Assembly (NCBI GenBank): GCA_040954595.2
Contig: CM082578.2
Location: 16,802,001-16,866,000, forward strand
From: Balanoglossus misakiensis
Taxonomy: Eukaryota > Hemichordata
Direction: 5' to 3'
DNA length: 64,000 bases
A program made the position numbers and the translations under genes. The notes beneath the pieces are model-generated. The model was not told where the DNA came from and made no database searches. It was given only the letters and a program-made list of their open reading frames with translations. Below, in pieces: positions 50,512 through 62,992 of this stretch (positions are counted from its first letter, which is position 1; every line of letters begins with the position of its first letter).

Positions 50512-51079
50512 CAACAACGAAAACGTCCTTTATCTGTGTCGAATGCCAGTGCTGAATTTTTTCTATGCTACACTAATCAAGGTATAATATGAACATCACA
50601 TGTACTTCAGTTACAAGCAACGAGATGTAGAAAGAAATGCGTTCGCGTATATCCGAAATATCTAGGGTTATTAAATAATTTCAATTTGTGCCCAGTCCCC
50701 TGATGTGAAATATGCTTATACATGTCCACGCCTAGCTTGGGTTGTTCGTGGAAAGGCGTGATGGAGAGATTCTAAAGTAAGATTGTTCGTCCCAAGGAAA
50801 AAAGTAAAACGATTAAGTCCGAGTATCGTCGAGAAGGGTAACGCAACCCAGATCTGGTTGTACCCAACCTTGCCCTGTGCATTAAATAAGATTAGGTTAC
50901 ATGAGATCTCTGCGGCAGATTCGCGTAAAATAATCCAGATAAAAAGTACAACAGCGCGGAGATCTCGGTATAACTCCCACAACCGACCTGGACTTTCGAT
51001 TTGTTTAATCAGATGCTCGGAGACCTGAAAAGCTTTCCACAATCAATCCTGTATGCGGACAATCCACAATGCACAACGT

Positions 51080-54000
51080 TTACTGTATTAAATGACACGC
51101 CTTCAGCGAACTTCTGATGATGATGTCGGTGACATCGTTGAAAACGTGTTCGATATTTTTCGTGTCTGTGGCACATGTGAAGTGGGTGTAAATTTCTCGG
51201 TCAGGTTTAAGGTTGCATTCTTCAAACTTGGCCTGGATGAATTCGCTTGCGTCATCGAAGCTACTGGGCCCTGGAGAGAGTGAGAAAAATGTTTAAAAAG
51301 TTGTGTGAAGCTTTAGGTTTAAATACTGCTCTAGTGTGTTGACTTTCTCGTAAAGGTATATGCTGAACAGTTTATTATATTGCGGCGAAGATAGAACAGG
51401 ATATTTCAATGTCGAATATTGTGTAGTTTTGACCCCTCGGCTGTTTAGTGTATCCGCTCTAAAGGCGCTCTACTTTAACATATTTTTCTGGTCATCTTTG
51501 CGCCAATATTTTAGATCCAGTTACTTGCGACATAAAACCTAGCACGATAATTACTGCCAGTTACCTGAATATTCAGGGAAGCATATCGTCAGCGGTGAAC
51601 GCGTTACCTTCTCCTCGAAAATGTCTTTCTTGTTGAGAAATAAGATGAAAGAAGTATCTTCAAACCAGCCACTGTTTAGCGTAGACTCGAACAGTTTGCG
51701 CGATTCGTGCATGCGATTCTGAAAATGAAAAAAAAAAGTCAACTTCGTAAAAAAGGGTAATCCAAACCAAGGTAGAGAGTTATGCAAATTATCCGCGCTG
51801 GTGGCGATAACAACATTAGGCCTATGTGCATCAGGTGACATTCTGAAAAAAATGTTCATGCCTTTCCTGTTTTGATTTACAAAAATGGTATTTATCAATT
51901 AATCCAATCCGATGTCTTAAATATAACATTACATCAGCCTTCCTCCTACTCATCCCTCGAATGATCAAATGGAGAATCCCTTAGTATATCGTCTTATCTT
52001 AGCTATGATCCTCTGTTTTATTTATACATGTATATTATTCATATCACTGTGTCCCCTGAAAACTAACCAACAATAGATGAGTGTACAATGTAGGTACGGC
52101 GGAGTCTTTACAGTAAGCAGCATGAGGTCTGAAATCATTACTTTCTGCGAATGATGTGGAGATGTGGGGGAGTACAGCATCCCGCTGATTGGGTGACTGT
52201 AATTCCACTGACTGGCAAGGCCGACTTAACCTCCAAATCCTCATTGCATGTACCCCCCAACTGTGGACGCGGTTTATTAAGTTAGTCGTAATGACCACTG
52301 TTTGGGTTTCCGAACTCGGGGAAACGCACTTAAATCGTGGGACAATCTTGTTTGAGAGTCAAAAAGGCCAACTGTACAACCGTGCAAGCTTTTAACGTCG
52401 CAGGGAAATTCAATATTTAAATAAGCTTACTTGATAGTTTTACAACAAACGAATTCTTGTACAATGATACGTAAGAGTTGATGAAGTAAGACTACATCTA
52501 TATATAGATTGTATTCGTACTATATTTCACTCTTATTTAGCAATGTCAGAGAAAGGTCGGAAATAATTTCGCGGTCCGTTTTGTCATTGATTGTCGGTTC
52601 ATGCTTGTTAACCAAAGCATGCTTCACACGTTTTAATAGTATCTGTATAGACTGGCAACGACTTTTAAGACGTCGGTATCAATTTGAACGTGCTTTCATT
52701 TTTTTTATTGTCACTTGCCAATTTTGGCGATTGCGCACTATAAATCATACGATTTTAGCTCCCACACCCCCAAGGAATACATCCGCGGATCGTGGCGCTA
52801 TGTTTGGAATACTGGACACGTATTTGATTATCTCAAATTTCATATGCTGTCAATCTCGGTGCGAGAACGCCATGGGAAACTTTCAAGCGGCTGAGTCGTG
52901 TTTTTTTATAGTTCTGAAAATGGTCTAATTTTGGTTTCGGTGTTTTGAAAATCCTCCCACCCAAACTCCAATGCTGTTATGCTAAATTGGATATTACTTT
53001 GCCGAATTTTCATCATACTGAATTGGGCATCCAATCTCGAATACTATTACCTGAAACGTGCCCAATGTCAGATCACGTCAATATAACACATATCACCGTT
53101 ATCATATCATATCACATCATATCATATAAAAAACGCTCTAGTTTACACAAGTAATGGCTTACCGATTGCCACACAAATGGGTCTCAGCTTACCTTTTAAA
53201 AGGTAAAAAAATCTAAGTTTAGTTCTTTGATCTTTTAGAGAAATTCTTCATAGTACAAAGATATTTGTTCAAATACATTGTATATGAGCTTTTAATGCCT
53301 CGGAGAAAACGTGGCCGTTTACATTGGATGAAATATCATATCATGATGAATGTTGACAAAGTAAGATTATATTTTTACCCTTTTATTCCGACCTGTAGGT
53401 TTTTCCTTCTAAACCCAGACTATAAAGCGCACTATCTTCTGCATTTACGGCCTTAAATATCACGGTACCCCAAGAATTCTCCGCATGTAATGGCTTATTG
53501 ATTACTAGAAAGTCTAGAGATCTTTGACCGTTTACAAAAATAATTCATTTATATATATCTTATTGCAGTTATCGTGTTACATTGACTCAAATGTTTCTGT
53601 TCGATTCATAATGCATTTACGGCCTTAAAACGAGATTATTAATGCAGCTGTCTCGACAGCTGATCCAAAAATGTTGTGTGCTAGTGTTGACGTGACCATA
53701 TCAATTTCCCCTCGTGTTCTTCAGTATATCCTAGGAAAAACATTTGAAGCTTTCATAAATGTTAAATGGTGCACTTTCACGGTGTCTATCCGTGTGACTT
53801 AATCGCATTCTTGTGACAGCCCTGGCGGACATGACATTCAGAATTCATTCATTTTGAAAGAGTGATCGAAACTTCTTGTATCTTTCTCGATTTCTTTGCG
53901 AGCAAAGCCTGACAGGATATGTCGTGTATCGGAAGAGTGTCTCGTGGTGTGTTCATACAACACCTCAGAGCCGGCTTTCAACCGAAACCGTCACCGGAGG

Positions 54001-57000
54001 ATGCGCTAATTAGTCCGGAATTGTACGCGTGTATTCCCTTATATGATAACGACTGTTTAACCCTGCTGCAAACCGATCGCCATTTGTTTCAATACAGAGA
54101 AACTGCGCAGGTCTGTGGCCAGACGATTTTTACGAACACAAGTTTGCACATGCGCGTTGCACATAGTTACTTCTCTCTTGGCTGCAAGACACTTGAGGCG
54201 ACGGATACTTGCACGAAGATAAATTGAAACTTTAATGCTACATAGAGAATCGGCAATCATTCCATTCACTCGTCTACCCACTTATTTGTCCATTAAGCCG
54301 CCCATCCGTAAATTAATAATTATGAACCACGTATATAAAATATCATCTTCCTACCATTTCCTCGTCTTCAGCCAAAACTAAATCATATTCACTAAGTGCT
54401 ACACAAAAGATAATGGCGGTTACGTCTTCGAAACAGTGAATCCACTTCTTCCTCTGTGACCTCTGACCCCCAACGTCTACCATTCTGTAATACAAGAGAA
54501 AAGCATTCCAGTGTTCAGTGACAGCTAAACTCGATTATTCCATCCCATGGGCTCCGAAATCTCCTCCCTTCGCGAACCGACGGCGGTGTAAGAAGTTAAC
54601 TTACTTAAAATGCAGTCGTCTAAATTCGAAATGCGTTTCGACGATACCGGTTGTTCTGACCCTGCTTTTGAGGACATCTTGCTGCGTGGGAATATAGTCG
54701 GGCGACGCCAAACGGTCGATGGAGTTCAGATAGTACGTGGTAGAGTCGTTCAGTTGGTACTCCCTGGACCTCTGGAGACAACTCTGTATGCCGCTGTCCA
54801 ACCACAGTCTCTTTACACACGCCGCTAACTCTGGCTTGAAGACCCCTTCTTCAACGTCGCCCGCTTTAGCCAACACCCACTGAGCATCTTTCTGTGGGTG
54901 GAAACAAACAAAGAACCCCTGGTAAATCTTAGCATATTGTCAGACTTAAAAATTACTGTTGCTTTTAATATGCTGGTAGGGGTGCTAAATACCTACAATG
55001 CAACTGATCGTTTTCAACACAAACCAGGATAACCTTTACCCGACTATCTGACCGCCTATTCATATCTGGTTGTCGAGACGGTGACTACTCTTGACGTCAT
55101 CTGTTATAGAATACAATTTGATACCTTTGGATGAAAACCAGAAATTGTAATAAAGGTTGAGTACAGAAATTTCTTGAATTTCACATTTCCGTCGACGTAA
55201 AAAGAAACCTCAGCATGCTTAGTGGCCTTGGCCAGTTATATGCTTGACGTTATTTGACATCCTGTACAGAAATACTGCATTGAAATGATAAATTATTCTG
55301 ATGAACTGGCGTATTTCGGTCTGCCGTAATGACAATGCTTGCCGAAAGGTTTTTCAGCAATTATTAGAATTCTACAGTTCAACCATTTCCCCCGCAGGTT
55401 AAATTTTTATCTCTTGCTTTGGATAACTGTGAAGTCAGACGAGAGTACATATTTATTTTCCCCAAGATCAAAATCATATAGAAATCGTCACCAAAGGTCA
55501 AACCTCTCCAGAAAAAGGTCGGAGAGTGTGTTTTTATACTCCAACAAACAACGCGACGCACGTTCGTCGACTGTCGACTTCAATGGCACTCAAAGAAGAT
55601 TTGACGGAACCTGCACTAATTATAACCCTGGGCAGCGCGCACAACCACTGCCAAACAAGGAATCGATTTTACGGCGAAGCAAGGTACATTACAACTTTAT
55701 ACCTATAGCGCAGAGTCATTACCGACTGTCATTTGTATCAGCGACGCTTTATCACCGTAAAAGAGTGCTCCAACAATGCCCCAGTTTAAACCAGCATAAC
55801 TAGCCAGTTAATATTTGAATGAAACCTAAAACGGTTTCCTGATAAACTATCAACTGACCGCAATTGAAATTTATCGACTCAATTCGTCCGTGGTGAAATA
55901 TTGATACCGTCGCCTATACATACCCCTGGCCAGATAGTTAGATTTGCCTTGTACGATCAGGAGCCGAGCATTTCTCCTGTACACCTCATATGCCATTGAT
56001 TTTATCAGACTATTCGTCTTCTTCGTGATTGACTTTCACCAAGATTTTCTTAAACATTTAATTGTTCTCGTTAAAATAAATCAAATACTCGTAAAGGGTA
56101 ACAAAACCAACAACGTGCTTTACTTTTAACTCTAATGTCTTTTAAGCAACACGAACACGGTGTGCGATAACTCTTAATGATTTCGAGTCGATCTGAATTC
56201 CTTCAACCACAGACAAATAGAAAAGATATACGCAAGCAGCAAGCTCCTAACACAAAGCTGACTGACCAACAGAACAACGTTCTTCGATTGTGATGCCCGC
56301 ACATCCATGCGCAGTGTGGCCTAGAGACAGAGGGATATCGGGTGATGCCCAAAAGTTCCGGGTCCTGTTGTGTCAGTTGAAGTTTCATCTCATTCTGCTC
56401 GATATTTAGGGAATATTATTTACCCTTCTTAAAATGTCTCCCACGTTCTCACATTTCCACTTTTGTTTCTCGATCATCGGTCTTGCCAGTTATTGTCGCA
56501 TTTTATTTTTAATCGTCTTGCGAGTCTGCCAGACAACCACTAATCGTCTGGGGGATCAGACAGACCCCGGATCTATTACTGGGAGTTTCTATTCTCTCAA
56601 CTCCGAATTGTGGCTTGTTATCCACGGAGAATACCAATAGATAATTAACGCTAACTGCTCTCTTCGATTACCTTCATTAGATTCCGATCCTCCGCGTGAC
56701 GTCAACAGACAGACTTGCTGTAGACGATGCGCTCGTTTTCTTAGATTGGAAATTACCAGAATTAATCTTAATGTTTATAGCGACGGAGATCCCCCCCCCC
56801 CCCTCCCCCGTAGATACCGGGCCACTGCCCAGGTAGTGCGCACACTTGAACGTGTCGTCGGGAGAGATGGACACAATGACATAGTGGAGGGTCTGTGCCT
56901 GCTTAAAGTTACCATTCGCAGCTGATTACTCAAGTAGATGGCGCTAAATATCGTCGCCTGCTGTGCCTAATGAAATGATGAGTAGTTTGAAGAGTAATGC

Positions 57001-60000
57001 TTTAATAAGCTGCCATTGAGGTGTTCCATTCGTCAGCCATCCCTGTGAATAACCCCACAGCATAAGCTACTACCACGTATAATATTCTGAGTGGGCGTTA
57101 CATATTTAGATTGGTACCGAAATAACATCACCAATTTACTGCTATAATTGATTTCTTGAATTATCCCGAGACAGAAATGAATTGATATAAATATTCCAAT
57201 CATAGTGGCATTTAACTATCGCTGAGAACCAAAACGGAAGCTTGTCCGTCGTATTAAGTTGCGTCACCCAACAGACTGACGTGTATATAGAAGTAAGATT
57301 TAGTGCAAGTGTGCTGTCAGATTGCCATTGACGAAAGCAGTCCAGTGAGGCATGTCTGAGTGACAGAGCGGACGCAAAACTCGTACCCTCAGGAGCCCCA
57401 GATGCACGTCCATGTTCTTCTAATCCTGATAATTCTTATTAAACCATCATCCCCCGCCAAAGCAAGTACAAGAAAGTCATTAAAGGCAGTAAACTACAAC
57501 CTTCACAAAATTGCCTTTTGATTTCGTCGTCTGTGTGTCCCAGCAGCGTGATGGGTGTACCTTGATCCAGAAACTCGCCCGAATGACTTGTAGGTCTTTA
57601 TACAACAGAAATGAACTGGAAAGCGTGACCTTCTCTAAGCTCACTTCTTCTTCGTAATCTTTTACGATATACCAAATGACACGTGGAAATTTCTCCGCCC
57701 AAGTAATCACCCTTCAAAAAGAATTGGTCTCGTTATCTGACTGGCCGGAATTTAAAAACAAAATATCATTTTAATATTTCCACGATTGTGAGGAATTCAA
57801 GTTTTGTCAATCAAGTATCTAGCTTTAGGTATTGTCACTTTATGTTTTCGATAAGCCAACGCACAAACCGCTCGAAATCCACTAACTTCAAACTGCTAAT
57901 TTGGTCGAATCTTTAAATTCTCAAAAAAGCACGAGATCCCGAACTTGCTTCCTCTTCCCTTTTGACACTTCTAAAATGGTTTCGCATCTTTGGCAAAAAA
58001 AAGATATTCCGTGCTCCTTTCATACATATCACCCCTTTGTACGAGAAGTAAGAAAGCGCGGTTCTTTATCGCGATGATTATGTACGTTCAATTTCCGCTA
58101 TATTATTACTGTCGAGGGAGACATTCTAAAAAGACGCCAACATAGGGTCAAGCAAGACGTTTACAACAGATTTAACAGACCACATCTTAAGTTGGCTGTC
58201 ACCTAGCAACCATCGCATTAGATTTGTCATTGCGATAAGGAGGACTGTTATCAATTAATGAGATTTTCTCGATAATACTCTGGCGGAATTAAAATCTAAA
58301 TCCACTTTGTCATGCGCACCCAGGGCGCGTTTCGGTCTCACCCTATAGTGGAATCCTTCAAGGATGGTAACGTTGATTATTTGTGGTTTGAGGGGGGGGG
58401 GGCGATGTGATTTCTACGTCATCGTGCCTCTCACTCCCTTTTGTCTTGCATGAGTGACAGTGTTTTGTGCGAGCAATAGTCTGTGGCTGGCTTATCACAT
58501 CCTGCCTAGACCATTGTCACTCTGACTAATCTGAAAGCGAAAACATGTAAACCAAATTGAATTGCATGGACACACTCATTGGGGGCCGTTGTGCCAGAGT
58601 GCCTTTTGCGTGTGTCCGTGTTTTTTTCTTTTATCGGCGCTACATAGAATCTCTTCCAATCGCACGAAATTGACATGCCATTGTACTTAGCAAACACATA
58701 TCAATCCGCCAAATTAGTGGCGATTGCCTTTCATGTCCCAGCCAATACCAAGAAGATAACATCTGTGGGAAAGAGGGAGAGATCTGGGAGCTAAAACGTT
58801 ACTATAGCAATTATCGTACCGTTCTCATATCCATGGAGAGTTGAAAAGCGGCATTAGTACATGCTTTGCTTTGAAGGCGTTTGTTCGATATTCAAGCTTC
58901 TCGTCGCTGGAAGCTGCGGTGGCGTGCGACCAGAAGCCAAGCTATAAATTTGCATAACGAACGTAATTTGAATAAAAAGCCGGCCGATATATTTGGATAT
59001 GCCTTTTGAAAACACGCTACATTATACACGGCGCTGGTGGGCGTTTATCAATTTCTAAGCAAGCACAAATTTGGTGACTGAGCTCGCGTGCAAAAACTAA
59101 TAAGGTCATCACGGTTTCCCAGATACCACCCATGTTTTGTCGACCGCAGAATATCGTGTGAAGCAATGTCAAAATCGTCACACATCTGTTCAGGTTAAAT
59201 GCAAATTTTTAACTGCAAGACAAAGGCGGATCACGTGATATCATACGTTGAAGAGTTTTGGTGTTTTGCGTGTTTACTACCGCGTACAGCTGCTACTGTT
59301 TTAGTTGTCGGAGACTGTATAATGCTTTAAAATTTTCAACAAATGTACTCCTTCGGAGTCGTCGTTGATGATTTTTATTGATCATATATTGATGCAGCGC
59401 ATTCTGAAGCAAAACCACATAAGAAGCGTACGGGAAATCATTTTACTTGCAACGACGTTCAGCGTTACGCGTCGCGTCGAATAACAGCCGCCCTTTCTAG
59501 GACTTTCGAAAGCATCTCCATGGAAACTTGCCGGAGGCAAAGTCGATAATGAGGCGGCAACGTCAGTCAATGTTACTGCTTACGGCAGAAAATGAACGTT
59601 CGAACGCTGATGTGGGTTTGTGTGTGTGTGTGTGTGTGTGTGTGTTCACCAGATTGACACGATCGATTTCGAATACCAGGCAACATATTTTTGTGATAAG
59701 TCTTCGCCTCGTTCATATATCTTGCCAACCTGTGGACATCAGTAACCGATTGATGTCTAACATAAACATTCGAATCAACAATGATCACTGTGCATCAGTT
59801 TTAGTTGACGTTGTCTGAACTTGTCATCATTGTGCAGTGTGTTATGGAAAGTCGCGAAACGGTCAAGTTTGTTTTCATCATTTCAGCGTTTAACACGTTG
59901 CTAATGTCAGATCGTAAATTGTCAAATTGTCACCACATTCACAATTTAGGTCATAAAATATCCCCTGTGCTTGCACCGAAAGGCCATAAAATATTCACAG

Positions 60001-61911
60001 GGCTCTTTGAATAAGCATTATGTTGCAATAAATCGCGCTACAAGATGCCTGTCCATTTCATACAGATTTCTATGGCTACGCGGTTTGGCGTTACCTGCAT
60101 GTGTGCACAGAGCAGAATGCTTCTAGTGTGCAGTGTCTTGGAAACGGATAATGAGAACGATATAGGTGTAATCGCGGCCGCTGAATTTACTGCGGCATTG
60201 AATAGACTTTTAAAACATTTATCGATTTTCACATTATTTTATGTCTATTTTAATGGCCGTTCATTAAAGGGTGCGAATAATCGTCACACGGGGCGAGGTA
60301 AGCACTTAATTATTACGAGGGAGAGGGCCGAAGACTCTCAACTCTAAAAATAATCCTTATTACTTTCAGAGTTATCACGTGACGCAGTTCTCGTGTTCAA
60401 TTTGCTGTCACACGCAGGCTCGAGCAACCCGTGCACGCACGCACGCACTCAAACGGGTCCAATTTGGGCCAGTAGACAGAAGAACGAGAAAATCGAACTA
60501 ATAGCTAATGCGCTTAGTTCGTAATTTATCGATCGATTATGGTTGAATGATAAACCATAATAAAACTGAGACTTTTAGGGCAAGTGGAAATCAGATTGAG
60601 GTCAAGATTGTAAATATCGGCAGGTGGACGGTGCAATTTTATATTGGATTTCTGTTTTGCAGTCGCCATCTTTTTCGCAACAAAATTTTACGGCTGAAAT
60701 TGTCCGACGAGTCATAAATTCCTGTTATAACGCCTTGTGATAAACACTGACAAGCTGATACATTTGGCATTGAAGATTTCCAAAAAAACAGTGTTATCCG
60801 CTAAATTTTGCTAGCAATCCGTTGCTACGGTAATTAACCAAGTCTCGCGAGATCTCGCAACGAGCGGATAATCATCTATTGCAAGGCGCGCAAAAAGAAT
60901 CCGCGCAAGTGTTAACATTACTTTGAACGATACATTGCTTCCTTTAGATTAGGGTGCATTCATAACTTCAGCTGTGCATAGACCATGAAGGTCACCCGCA
61001 AATCGCCCTGAATATCGATCTCGTCTGAACAGTTTGGCGCCATTTAACCAACTGCCAAAGACGTTTCAAGAGGTTATTTCCATGGTTTGACATTAATAGT
61101 TCCATAAACGTTAAAAGGTTTCCTGGCCTCCGTACCTGTCAAGTGAAATTTCCCCACTCAGAAACTGATGGTGCAAGCCGGCCCCTTGATACCAACAGAG
61201 GCGTCAATTTAAGCTTTACATTTGTGAGTTTGTTTCTGAGTAGCGAACCTATCGTTTGTGTGCAATCTTCGTTTTAGAGAGTTTCAGAGCCGATGTGTGT
61301 CCACTGTTGTTGTGGAGCGGACAGTAATCAATGTAATTAAACGCCAATATCTGTATGCAGAGATGCTAGAAGCGTTGCCGCGCCATCGATTTGAAAATCA
61401 GCGTGTGTCCTCAACGACCCTTCTTAATCAGTTTACGCGAATTAACTATTTTGAAATTTCAGGCACGGCTCAGTTCCCTTGTATCATTAAAGCTGTTGGC
61501 GTTTTCGGAGAAACTTAATCCGATGCTCGCACCAACACTAATCAAGAATGGACAACACTAGTTATTTCAATTTGATTTTATAACCTAGTTACACCATCTG
61601 ATCTGCATAATTGATTCCGTGCAAGTTTTGTGCGCCACTTACCTTGTTGCTCTGGGGGGTTAAATTGATCAAGAAAGGTTTTGAGTTTGAGGAAAATTAA
61701 ATATTCGTTTTGCAGCAAACTGAATTCTACAAAAGTAGAGGGCACACCTCTATTTGTAATTAGCCACATGTGACATGTCTGAGTCCGTGCTCTGCTAACA
61801 ACGATTGGGCATTTGCTACTCCCGTGTTTACAATTGCGCAATAATATTACATGTACTTGAGAATTCGTGCTCTCCTTGCTCGCTGACAAGGAAGTGTCAG
61901 CTATCAATTTG

Positions 61912-61994
<83 letters not shown>

Positions 61995-62992
61995 CCACCA
62001 CCACCACCACCATCATCATCATCACGAGTGATTCGTCTCCGCTGTTCTAACTTTAGAATCTTGACAGTTAGACTGAGTGCGCGAATTCGTGTCCAGTTCT
62101 ATACCTTGATTCAGAATTCTAGTCATGCCTTCATTTTTCCTTTCACAACGGAAAGCGGTTCTTTTTGTATTCCCGTGGATTATTAAATCACAAAACTTGT
62201 CTTGATGTGTAAATTAGGCAAAGGCACCGCGCCGTTCATGACAGGAGACCACTAATTAAGTTATTTTACTATCATAACTTCTTTTTCGTGTAAGTTCACG
62301 TCTTGTTGAATTGATGGCATAATGGCGTATATACATACCACTCGATCAGTGTCTGCATACTCGATACTAAGCATATCCATGGCTCGAATTATAGCCAGCA
62401 TCGACTGAATCATATTGCCATAGACGACTGGTTTGTGACGTAGGCATTCTTCTTTGCTGAAGCCGTCATGGTGAATTATTCTGCACGAATAAGAATGCCG
62501 AAAAAATACAATCTCAACCAGACAAATTATGCGAGATCAACTCAAAGGGCACACGCAAGATCTTAGACTAGGTATAAAAATAGTTTATGCGAAGCCCAAC
62601 AAACTAACAACAGTCAGGGGTCCATCTCAAAGTCTGACTTCGTCTCTTGTACACGCATTTCAGCATTTCCGCACACAATGTAAAACGACACATCACCACC
62701 GTCTTATTCTTGCGTTCAAATCTTATGGCCAGAACTTATATACGAAACAGAACACGACTTTAAATGTCGGTCGCCAGTCTCGTTTCTCCGAAACTTTAAC
62801 GCAGAAACATCCAATTTTATCACTTGCAGTGCGTTTTCCTAGAAGAACACAGGCTGCCCCCGAGAGCATTGTATGCTACGCACATAGTCTGCTTTCGATA
62901 AGGCCAGAAATTGGACGATGGTATCACTATCTAGACAAGGGATACTTACTTCATTTGCTTCACTATCGTGCTCTTGCCCGATTCACCAGCAC
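51080..62992 (-). CDS. G-protein alpha subunit, Gi/o-like, 5' partial, six exons visible
   Basis: This encodes a heterotrimeric G-protein alpha GTPase that couples receptors to effectors at the plasma membrane. Visible exons in transcript order are 62950-62992, 62339-62480, 54605-54891, 54355-54484, 51565-51718 and 51080-51270 (minus strand), all in phase and giving 314 residues. All G motifs are intact: P-loop GAGESGKST, switch I with the catalytic Arg ([14 protein letters not shown]), switch [14 protein letters not shown] with Gln, FLNKKD for guanine specificity and FTCATDT. The sequence is nearest Gi/o ([29 protein letters not shown]). The C-terminus is [10 protein letters not shown], one residue longer than the Gi ending, so Cys is at -5 rather than -4. 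The first exon, with the myristoylation/palmitoylation site, should lie beyond 64000. A diverged Gi paralogue or the invertebrate Gv class are alternatives for the exact name. Confidence 0.92.
51719..54354 (-). other. Intron of the G-alpha gene (DEEM/NRMHES junction)
   Basis: No coding exon is seen in this 2.6-kb intron. It contains a perfect 18-bp palindrome TTACCTTTTAAAAGGTAA at 53189-53206, a TATCA-rich run near 53098-53127, and an 18-bp direct repeat TGCATTTACGGCCTTAAA at 53440-53457 and 53612-53629. Confidence 0.65.
59619..59645. repeat. (TG)n microsatellite
   Basis: A TG run of about 27 bp within the large G-alpha intron. Confidence 0.95.
61912..62024. repeat. (ATC)n microsatellite with an internal (ACC)n block
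   Basis: About 113 bp of CAT/ATC trinucleotides, interrupted at about 61993-62011 by a CAC/ACC block. It lies about 300 bp downstream, in transcript order, of the G-alpha exon at 62339-62480. No coding frame joins it to an exon. Confidence 0.95.

Larger units (their letters stand above)
44148..51079. other. RPUSD3 3' UTR and intergenic DNA; no gene supported
   Basis: An AATAAA at 45436-45441 could end the RPUSD3 transcript. The remaining 5-6 kb has no recognisable exon on either strand. Longer open frames (for example 49604-49993) have no family features or splice context. Base composition changes in this interval: CpG is sparse up to about 46.6 kb and frequent after it. A poly-C tract lies at about 45129-45149, another near 49045, and a TG microsatellite at 47779-47819. 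Confidence 0.5.
54892..62338 (-). other. Large intron of the G-alpha gene, no gene seen
   Basis: This is a 7.4-kb intron with frequent CpG. Open frames (such as 55339-55803) show no family features. It holds a TG microsatellite, a long ATC microsatellite, a poly-C tract near 56790 and a poly-G tract near 58392. Confidence 0.6.

Noticed and set aside
55339-55803. 154-codon plus-strand open frame in the G-alpha intron
   Set aside because: The translation is basic and featureless, with no acceptor or donor of matching phase.
57480-57710. Minus-strand 76-codon frame that looked like a possible exon
   Set aside because: It lies within the G-alpha intron, the known exons join in phase without it, and it has no counterpart in the family.
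61912-62024. ATC/ACC run as a possible His/Ser-rich coding segment
   Set aside because: It is a plain trinucleotide microsatellite in an intron with no exon border.
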